A DNA stretch of 64,000 nt from Pseudomonas allokribbensis (GTDB lineage Bacteria > Pseudomonadota > Gammaproteobacteria > Pseudomonadales > Pseudomonadaceae): assembly GCF_014863605.1 (NCBI RefSeq), contig NZ_CP062252.1, positions 3,481,001 through 3,545,000 on the forward strand. The letters are read 5' to 3'. The stretch's first letter is position 1. Each line of letters starts with the position of its first letter. Position numbers and translations under genes: made by a program. Of the stretch, positions 57,820 to 64,000 are shown one piece after another. The notes beneath the pieces were generated by a model, which was given only the letters and a program-made list of their open reading frames with translations, did not search any database and was not told where the DNA came from.

Positions 57820-58947
57820 TCAAAGATTGCGCGAAATGACCATGCGCTGAATGTCGCTGGTGCCTTCGTAGATCTGGCAGACCCGCACGTCGCGGTAGAT
57901 GCGCTCCAGCGGGAAGTCGTTGAGGTAACCGTAACCGCCCAGGGTTTGCAACGCCATGGAGCAGACCTTCTCGGCCATTTCCGAAGCGAACAGCTTGGCC
58001 ATCGACGCTTCGACCAGCGCCGGTTGACCGCTGTCACGCAGGGCGGCGGCGTAATGCACCATCTGCCGCGCCACGGCGATCTGGGTCGCCATGTCCGCCA
58101 GACGGAACGCCACGGCCTGGTGCTCGATGATCGGCTTGCCGAAGGTGTCACGCTCGCGGGCGTAATCACGGGCCGCTTCGAACGCTGCACGGGCCATGCC
58201 CACCGATTGCGAAGCGATGCCGACGCGTCCGCCTTCGAGGTTGGCCAGGGCGATCTTGTAGCCCTCGCCCTCCTCGCCCAAACGGTTGGCCACTGGCACT
58301 TTCACGTCTTCGAACAGAATCTGACAGGTGTCTGAAGCGTGCTGGCCGAGTTTGTCTTCAATGCGGGCGACTTTGTAGCCCGGCGAGTCAGTCGGCACGA
58401 TAAAGGCGCTGATCCCGCGTTTGCCAGCGCTCGGGTCGGTGACGGCAAACACGATCACGATCCCGGCGTTCTGCCCGGAGGTGATGAACTGTTTGCAGCC
58501 GTTGAGCACGTAGTGATCGCCTTCCAGTCGTGCACGGGTTTTCAGGCTACTGGCATCGGAACCGGCCTGCGGTTCGGTCAACGCGAAAGCACCGAGCATC
58601 GCGCCGCTGGCCAGCGGCTTGAGGAAGCGTTCGCGCTGGTCGTCGTTGCCGAACTTGAGGATCGGCACGCAGCCCACTGAGTTGTGCACGCTCATGATCG
58701 TCGAGCAGGCGCCGTCGCCAGCGGCGATTTCTTCCAGGGCCATGGCGTAGGCCAGGTAACCGGTGTCGCAACCGCCCCACTGCTCCGGCACCAGCATGCC
58801 GAAGAAGCCCAGTCCGGCCATTTCGCCGATGGCTTCTTTCGGGAAGCGGTGCTCGCGATCCCACTCGGCGGCGAACGGTTTCAGCCGTTCCTCGGCAAAC
58901 TGCCGGGCCATGTCGCGGATTTGTTGTTGGTCGTCATTGGGAATCAT
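57820..58947 (-). CDS. Short/branched-chain acyl-CoA dehydrogenase
   Basis: A 375-residue flavoenzyme with [39 protein letters not shown] and [20 protein letters not shown], where the Glu of IYEGTS is the expected catalytic base. Compared with the dehydrogenase at 55843 it is similar in length but clearly a different subfamily. In the matching P. putida order it acts on 2-methylbutyryl-CoA or short straight acyl-CoA. Confidence 0.88.
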   Translation of the reverse strand: MIPNDDQQQIRDMARQFAEERLKPFAAEWDREHRFPKEAIGEMAGLGFFGMLVPEQWGGCDTGYLAYAMALEEIAAGDGACSTIMSVHNSVGCVPILKFGNDDQRERFLKPLASGAMLGAFALTEPQAGSDASSLKTRARLEGDHYVLNGCKQFITSGQNAGIVIVFAVTDPSAGKRGISAFIVPTDSPGYKVARIEDKLGQHASDTCQILFEDVKVPVANRLGEEGEGYKIALANLEGGRVGIASQSVGMARAAFEAARDYARERDTFGKPIIEHQAVAFRLADMATQIAVARQMVHYAAALRDSGQPALVEASMAKLFASEMAEKVCSMALQTLGGYGYLNDFPLERIYRDVRVCQIYEGTSDIQRMVISRNL

Positions 58948-58966
58948 GGCAAATCCTTAAATCGGT

Positions 58967-60157
58967 TCAGACGCACTCGACGGCCATCGCCGTGGCTTCG
59001 CCGCCGCCGATGCAGATCGCCGCGACGCCGCGTTTCAGGCCTTTCTGGCGCAGGGCCGAGAGCAAGGTCACCAGAATCCGCGCGCCGGACGCACCGATCG
59101 GATGACCGAGGGCGCAGGCACCGCCATGGATGTTGAGCTTGTCGTGGGGGATTTCCAGGTGGGTCATCGCCGCCATGCCGACCACGGCAAAGGCTTCGTT
59201 GACTTCGAACAGATCGACCTGATCCAGCGACCAGCCGGTTTTCTTCATCAGCTTCTTGATCGCGCCAATCGGTGCCACCGGGAACAGGCCCGGGGTGTCA
59301 GCGAATGCTGCGTGGCCGTGAATCACCGCCAGTGGTTTCAATCCTTGTTTCTGCGCTTGCGACTGGCGCATCAGCACCAGTGCCGCTGCGCCGTCGGAGA
59401 TCGAACTGGAGTTGGCTGCGGTTACGGTGCCGCCTTCGCGGAACGCCGGTTTCAGCGAAGCGATCTTGTCCAGTTTGGCTTTTGGCGGTTGCTCGTCGTT
59501 GCTGATGACCACTTGTTCCTTGCCGACGGTCACGGTCAGCGGAACGATTTCGGCCTTGAAGCTGCCGTCCTTGATCGCCTGCTGGGCGCGGGTGGTCGAG
59601 GCGATGGCAAAGGCGTCCTGAGCCTCGCGGCTGAAGTCGTTGGTTTCGGCGCAATCCTCGGCGAAGGTGCCCATCAGGCGGCCCTTGTCGTAGGCGTCTT
59701 CAAGACCGTCGAGGAACATCGAATCCAGCACCCGGCCATGGCCCATGCGGTAACCGGCGCGGGCGCGATCCAGCAGGTACGGCGCGTTGGACATGCTTTC
59801 CATGCCGCCGGCGATCACCACATCGGCGCTGCCGGCCAGCAGCATGTCGTGGGCCAGGATGGTGGTTTCCATGCCTGAACCGCACATCTTGTTGACGGTG
59901 GTGCAGCGGGTGGATTTGTCCAGCCCGGCACCCAGTGCAGCCTGACGCGCAGGCGCCTGGCCGAGACCGGCTGGCAGTACGCAGCCGAACAACACTTCAT
60001 CGACCGCATCGGCGGCGACACCGGCACGCTCAACCGCAGCCTTGATTGCAGCGGCGCCCAGTTGCGGCGCAGTCAGGCTTTTCAGTTCGCCTTGGAAGCC
60101 GCCCATCGGGGTACGAACGGCACTGACAATGACAATCGGATCGTTGGAGATAGTCAT
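58967..60157 (-). CDS. fadAx: Acetyl-CoA/acyl-CoA thiolase (FadAx type)
   Basis: A 396-residue thiolase. Nucleophile Cys92 in NKMCGSGMET, His in GGACALGHPIGASGAR and Cys in AICIGGGEATAM complete the active site. In the operon order synthetase-SDR-thiolase-dehydrogenase-hydratase, it would split 2-methylacetoacetyl-CoA or acetoacetyl-CoA. Start at 60157 preceded by GAGGA. Symbol given by order with the P. putida genes. Confidence 0.88.
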   Translation of the reverse strand: MTISNDPIVIVSAVRTPMGGFQGELKSLTAPQLGAAAIKAAVERAGVAADAVDEVLFGCVLPAGLGQAPARQAALGAGLDKSTRCTTVNKMCGSGMETTILAHDMLLAGSADVVIAGGMESMSNAPYLLDRARAGYRMGHGRVLDSMFLDGLEDAYDKGRLMGTFAEDCAETNDFSREAQDAFAIASTTRAQQAIKDGSFKAEIVPLTVTVGKEQVVISNDEQPPKAKLDKIASLKPAFREGGTVTAANSSSISDGAAALVLMRQSQAQKQGLKPLAVIHGHAAFADTPGLFPVAPIGAIKKLMKKTGWSLDQVDLFEVNEAFAVVGMAAMTHLEIPHDKLNIHGGACALGHPIGASGARILVTLLSALRQKGLKRGVAAICIGGGEATAMAVECV

Positions 60158-60169
60158 GAGAAATCCTCC

Positions 60170-60931
60170 TTATTTGGCGGCCATGCGCAAGGCACCGTCG
60201 AGACGGATCACCTCGCCGTTGAGCATGCTGTTTTCAATGATATGCCGCACCAGCGCGGCGTACTCGGCCGGTTTGCCCAGGCGTGGCGGGAACGGCACGC
60301 CAGCGGCCAGCGAGTCGCGCACTTCCGGGGTCATGCCGGCCATCATCGGGGTTTCGAAAATGCCCGGGGCGATGGTCATCACGCGGATGCCGAAGCGCGC
60401 CAGTTCACGGGCGGCAGGCAGGGTCAGGCTGGCGATGGCGCCTTTGGACGCGGAATACGCGGCCTGGCCAATCTGGCCGTCGAATGCAGCGACGGAGGCG
60501 GTGTTGATGATCACGCCGCGTTCGCCATCGGCGTTGGCTTCGCTTTCGGCAATCGCTGCCGCTGCGAGGCGCAGCATGTTGAAGCTACCGATCAGGTTGA
60601 CGTTGATCACCTGCGCGAAGCTCGCCAGCGCATGCGGGCCGTTCTTGCCGAGGATCTTCTCGCCCCGGACGATACCGGCGCAGTTCACCAGACCATTCAG
60701 GCTACCGAAAGCTTTTACCGTAGCCTGTACGGCGGCTTCGGCGGCGGTTTCGTTGCTGATGTCGGCCACTACGCTTTGCGCACCGAGGCGTTGAGCCTGA
60801 GCGGCGACGGCTTCGGCGTTCATGTCCACCAGCATCACTTTGGCGCCGGCGGCAACCAACAGCTCAGCGGTGGCTGCACCCAGCCCGGACGCACCGCCGG
60901 TGACGATAAAAACCTTGTTCTCGATCTGCAT
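60170..60931 (-). CDS. fadB2x: SDR-family 3-hydroxyacyl-CoA dehydrogenase (FadB2x type)
   Basis: A 253-residue short-chain dehydrogenase of the HSD10 type. NAD-binding [28 protein letters not shown], the Ser in [13 protein letters not shown] and Tyr-x3-Lys in [10 protein letters not shown] are seen. AGGAAACAG precedes the ATG at 60931; the longer frame runs into the synthetase gene. HSD10-like enzymes oxidise 2-methyl-3-hydroxybutyryl-CoA, fitting isoleucine degradation. Confidence 0.9.
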   Translation of the reverse strand: MQIENKVFIVTGGASGLGAATAELLVAAGAKVMLVDMNAEAVAAQAQRLGAQSVVADISNETAAEAAVQATVKAFGSLNGLVNCAGIVRGEKILGKNGPHALASFAQVINVNLIGSFNMLRLAAAAIAESEANADGERGVIINTASVAAFDGQIGQAAYSASKGAIASLTLPAARELARFGIRVMTIAPGIFETPMMAGMTPEVRDSLAAGVPFPPRLGKPAEYAALVRHIIENSMLNGEVIRLDGALRMAAK

Positions 60932-60947
60932 GACTGTTTCCTTGGAT

Positions 60948-62612
60948 TCAAGCTGAAACGTTGTGCGCCGCAGCCTCTTGAGCCTTGGCGATTTCCTGGT
61001 TGCGCAAGATAAAGCGCTGCAATTTGCCGCTCGGGGTTTTCGGCAACTCGCTGACAAATTCGATTTCACGGGGGTACGAATGCGCGGCCAGACGTTTGCG
61101 CACGTGCTGACGCAGTTCTTCAGCCAGCGCTGGTTCGGCGCGGTATTGCGGGTTGAGCACGACGAAGGCCTTCACCAATTCGGTGCGCTCCGGATCGGGT
61201 TTGCCGACCACCGCCGCTTCGACCACCGCCGGGTGCTCGATCAGTGCACTTTCCACGTCGAACGGGCCGACGCGATAGCCGGAAGTGGTGATCACGTCGT
61301 CACTGCGGCCGACGAAACTGATGCTGCCGTCCGGGTTCCACTCGACGGTGTCGCCGCTCAGGTAGTAATCGCCGACGAAGGCCTTGGTCGGTGCACCTTC
61401 GTAACCGGCGAACCAGCACATTGGCGATTGTGTGCGGTCAATGGCGAGAATGCCTGGCTGACCGACGCCGAGTTCGTTGTTCTGCTCGTCGAGCACCACG
61501 ATGCGATGGCCCGGCGAAGCAAAACCGGCGGCGCCGAGGTGGATCGGGTGTTCGAGGCCATGGTGATTGCACAGCACCATGCCCAGTTCGGTCTGGCCGT
61601 AGTGGTCATGAATGACCACGCCGAGGTTGTCGGCGAACCAGCGGATCACTTCCGGGTTCAACGGTTCGCCGGCGCTGCTGACGATGCGCAGCTTGCCCTT
61701 GATCGATTTGGCGAACTCATCGCCACCGGCAATCAACAGGCGATAAGCCGTAGGCGACCCGGTGAGGTTGGTGATCCCGTACTTGTTGATGACCCGGCAG
61801 GTGCTTTCGAGGGTGAACGGGCCATCGTAGAAGGTGATTGGGTGGCCCATCGACAACGGGCCGGTTACGCCAAAATAAATGCCATAGGCCCAACCCGGAT
61901 CAGCGACGTTCCAGAACGCATCTTCCGGTCGCAGATCCACGGCGTCGCGGGTGTAGCTCTGGAACGCGACGACAGCCTTGAGCGGCACCGACAGCGCTTT
62001 CGACGGGCCGGTGGTGCCCGAGGTGAACATCAGCAGGAACGGGTCTTCGCCGGTCAGCATCACCGGTTCGCAGACATTGGAATGGTTGGGCAGTTCGGCC
62101 CAGAAACTGAAATCGCCACGGACAATGCCCTGGCCTTTCGGGCCGCCGACGGTGACCAGCGTCGGGCAGTCGGCGACTTCACTGAGCTTCGGCCGGTTGA
62201 CCGCATCGGTCACCACCACTTTTGCGCCGGAACTGTTCAGGCGATGTTCGAGGGCTTTCGGGCCGAACGCGGTGAACAGCGGTTGATACACCGCGCCGAT
62301 GCGCCAGGTGGCGAACACGGTGATCAGCAATTCGATATTGCGCGGCAGCAGGCCGGCGACCTTGTCGCCTTTCTGCACGCCCTGGGCGAGAAGGAAATTG
62401 GCGAAGCGCGCGGCTTTGTCCTGCAGATCGCTGAAGGTGTAAGTCGCACTGGCGCCATCGCGGCCCTCCCAGAACAGCGCGATGCGCCCCGGCAAGGCGT
62501 GACGGTCACAACATTCGACGCAGGCGTTGAGCGCCTCGAGCGTGCCGCTGAGTGCGGCGTCCACGGTGTGCTGATAATCAAACTGCTGGGTGGCAGACAA
62601 GTAATCGCGCAT
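60948..62612 (-). CDS. fadDx: AMP-forming acyl-CoA synthetase (FadDx type)
   Basis: A 554-residue ANL-superfamily ligase. P-loop [49 protein letters not shown] and the C-terminal catalytic Lys in [14 protein letters not shown] are present. First gene of the minus-strand operon; it probably activates short or branched acids that the following enzymes oxidise. The AraC gene upstream is 141 bases away. Confidence 0.88.
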   Translation of the reverse strand: MRDYLSATQQFDYQHTVDAALSGTLEALNACVECCDRHALPGRIALFWEGRDGASATYTFSDLQDKAARFANFLLAQGVQKGDKVAGLLPRNIELLITVFATWRIGAVYQPLFTAFGPKALEHRLNSSGAKVVVTDAVNRPKLSEVADCPTLVTVGGPKGQGIVRGDFSFWAELPNHSNVCEPVMLTGEDPFLLMFTSGTTGPSKALSVPLKAVVAFQSYTRDAVDLRPEDAFWNVADPGWAYGIYFGVTGPLSMGHPITFYDGPFTLESTCRVINKYGITNLTGSPTAYRLLIAGGDEFAKSIKGKLRIVSSAGEPLNPEVIRWFADNLGVVIHDHYGQTELGMVLCNHHGLEHPIHLGAAGFASPGHRIVVLDEQNNELGVGQPGILAIDRTQSPMCWFAGYEGAPTKAFVGDYYLSGDTVEWNPDGSISFVGRSDDVITTSGYRVGPFDVESALIEHPAVVEAAVVGKPDPERTELVKAFVVLNPQYRAEPALAEELRQHVRKRLAAHSYPREIEFVSELPKTPSGKLQRFILRNQEIAKAQEAAAHNVSA

Positions 62613-62753
62613 TGCCAGAATCCCTCTGTGTTTTTATTAGGTTGGGGAACCGTAAACAACATAGGAATACTCGCGCCGCACGCCGGCGGCGGCAATGGTC
62701 AAAGCCCTCAAAGTGGATGACTGGTTTGGCCAAGGCTTGCGTCGAATCGAGGA

Positions 62754-63770
62754 TCAGACCGCTTCGTTGAGGATCAGGCTGCGGTAATGCCCAGGATTGG
62801 TCCCCGACCACTTGCGAAACGCCTTGTAGAACGAGCTCGCGTCGGCAAACCCCAGGCGTGTGGCGATGTCGACAAAACTGATCGAAGGCTCCGCCAGCCA
62901 GATGATCGCCAGTTCCTTGCGTACGCTGTCCTTCAAACCCTGATAGGTCTGCCCTTCTTCGGCCAGACGCCGACGCAGGGTCGAGGCGGACATGCACAGC
63001 TGCTGGGCCAGGGCTTCGGTTTCCGGCCACTGTTCGGCGGGCAACTGACGCAGATCCTGCTTGATGCGGCTGGCGAGGCTTTCCGGGTCGCGGTACTTCA
63101 CCAGAATGTTGGCCGGCGCATGGGCGAGGAAACGTTTCAACTCCTCGGCACTGCGCTTGATCGGCAGATCCAGCACCTCGGCGGCGAAGATCATCCGCGT
63201 GCGTGGCCGATCGAAGCGCAGATTCTCGGAGAACATCACCCGGTAGTCATCGCAGAAGTCCGGCGCCGGGCAGCGCAATTCAATGGCCAGGATCGGAATC
63301 CGCCGCCCCGCGAGCCAGCAGGCCACGCCGTGGACGATCATCCAATAGGTGAAATAGGTGAAGGCGCGGCGCGGTTCAGGATCGTCCTCCAGCAGGACGA
63401 TCTCCGCCAGGCTTTGCTGGTGCACCAGTTGCGCCGGCATGCGCTCAAGCATCAGCGACAGGAAATTCAAACCGGCGCTCAAACCGGCAGCCAGATTCGG
63501 CTGGGCCATCGCGCTGCGGCAGAGGAATTCCAGGCTGCCGGACTTCAGCTTGCGCGGGTCCATGCCAAAGAACTCGTCATCGCCGCGCCGCGCCAGCAGT
63601 CGCCACAACCGTGCGTACTGGCTGGCCGGGACGCGGGCGTCATCGGTGGGCAGCAGCGCCGGATCGATGCCGACCTTGTTCAAGACTTCTTCCGTGGCCA
63701 CGCCCGGGGCACAACTTTGCAGCAGTGCTTCGCGCACCAGTTGAATGGCGATGGTGTCTTTTTCCGACAT
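62754..63770 (-). CDS. AraC-family regulator with arabinose-binding-like N-domain (OruR type)
   Basis: A 338-residue regulator. Residues about 20-210 resemble the Arabinose_bd/OruR N-terminal domain (SQYARLWRLLARRGDDEFFG, GSLEFLCRSAMAQPNLAAGL), and the last 100 hold the AraC HTH pair (MSASTLRRRLAEEGQTYQGL, VDIATRLGFADASSFYKAFR). ATG at 63770 is preferred to the TTG four codons earlier. It lies directly before the fadDx operon on the same strand and is its probable regulator; the ligand may be an acyl-CoA or acid. Confidence 0.88.
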   Translation of the reverse strand: MSEKDTIAIQLVREALLQSCAPGVATEEVLNKVGIDPALLPTDDARVPASQYARLWRLLARRGDDEFFGMDPRKLKSGSLEFLCRSAMAQPNLAAGLSAGLNFLSLMLERMPAQLVHQQSLAEIVLLEDDPEPRRAFTYFTYWMIVHGVACWLAGRRIPILAIELRCPAPDFCDDYRVMFSENLRFDRPRTRMIFAAEVLDLPIKRSAEELKRFLAHAPANILVKYRDPESLASRIKQDLRQLPAEQWPETEALAQQLCMSASTLRRRLAEEGQTYQGLKDSVRKELAIIWLAEPSISFVDIATRLGFADASSFYKAFRKWSGTNPGHYRSLILNEAV

Positions 63771-63930
63771 GGATCGAGGCAAATCCTGTTGTTGTTCGGG
63801 TGGCAGGCATCTTAACGCAGCTGCTCTGGCACGGCTCGCTCCATCCGGGAATGTCCGTTGCGTATTTGAGAATGGTTGATCTTCAAGCTTGTTCAGCTAC
63901 CGTTCAGGTAAATGTCAATGAGTGCCATGT

Positions 63931-63963
63931 GAGAATGACTTTCATTATGTTACAACTTGTAAC
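63931..63963. promoter_or_regulatory. Fur-box-like sequence and GTTAC dyad near the window end
   Basis: GAGAATGACTTTCATTATG (63931-63949) matches about 14 of 19 positions of the Fur consensus GATAATGATAATCATTATC. GTTACAA-C-TTGTAAC overlaps its end (63949-63963). The gene served is probably to the right, outside the window. From 63783 to 63930 I see only a promoter-like AT-rich stretch. Confidence 0.6.
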
Positions 63964-64000
63964 CTCATTTCGTTACACAGTGGATGCCGAATGCTCGTTC

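Noticed and set aside
60932..61069. N-terminal extension of the SDR gene
   Set aside because: It overlaps the synthetase gene, while ATG at 60931 has a good ribosome-binding site and gives the standard SDR start.
60963..62720. A 585-codon plus-strand frame opposite the acyl-CoA synthetase
   Set aside because: Shadow of fadDx; no recognisable domain and biased composition.

Overview
The window looks like chromosome of a Pseudomonas of the P. fluorescens group. It has high-GC codon use, a complete arnBCADTEF-ugd lipid A operon plus a second arnT, a polyamine glutamylation operon, a PQI-type MCE transporter and a fadDx/fadB2x/fadAx-type short-chain acyl-CoA operon. I see no rRNA, tRNA or CRISPR array. 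Gene density is high and many genes are joined by 4-base ATGA overlaps.

Region 1 (1-13 kb) is the most unusual. It begins inside an ebo-type cluster (end of an EboD-like gene, then eboE and eboF). The same strand continues into two blocks, each pairing a secreted protein that has one CxxCH heme motif with a large cytoplasmic protein (789 and 605 aa). Both large proteins resemble the N-terminal half of VioB/RebD, the violacein/rebeccamycin imine-dimer synthases, but lack the ferritin-like catalytic half. A secreted Cys-rich protein and a ScyD/ScyE-like beta-propeller complete the run. Three independent family resemblances (Ebo, VioB/RebD, ScyD/E) point to an undescribed pathway that makes or exports an aromatic or indolic dimer-type metabolite. 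Next to it, on the other strand, are a cupredoxin and a Tat-exported metallophosphoesterase, facing an ECF sigma/anti-sigma pair. The gap between them holds two matching divergent ECF-type promoters (GGAATA-N16-GGTTNT).

Region 2 (14-22 kb) holds an AraC regulator divergent from a gamma-glutamylpolyamine synthetase, a PotF-type binding protein and a PuuB oxidase. After it come pqiB and pqiC without pqiA, overlapping convergently with a ColS-like sensor kinase that has no adjacent response regulator.

Region 3 (23-43 kb) is about lipid A and LPS modification: an Ais/PmrG-type phosphatase, arnT copy 1 with a second GT39-type enzyme, an Fe(III) ABC importer, an isolated tyrosine recombinase, and the long arnBCADTEF-ugd operon ending in another GT39-type protein. 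ColR-box-like sequences precede the phosphatase and the first arnT.

Region 4 (43-54 kb) has a GNAT enzyme and a LysR regulator divergent from a catabolic operon: an ArgH-like C-N lyase, a polar amino acid ABC importer, two NodB-type amidohydrolases, an MmgE/PrpD protein and an MFS transporter. The lyase plus MmgE/PrpD pairing resembles known iminodisuccinate/EDDS degradation enzymes. An HPP membrane protein and a small anchored hypothetical follow.

Region 5 (54.7-64 kb) contains two convergent acyl-CoA operons, probably for branched-chain or short-chain acyl-CoA oxidation (valine/isoleucine type), and an OruR-like AraC regulator. The last 70 bases carry a strong Fur-box-like sequence that probably serves a gene beyond the window.
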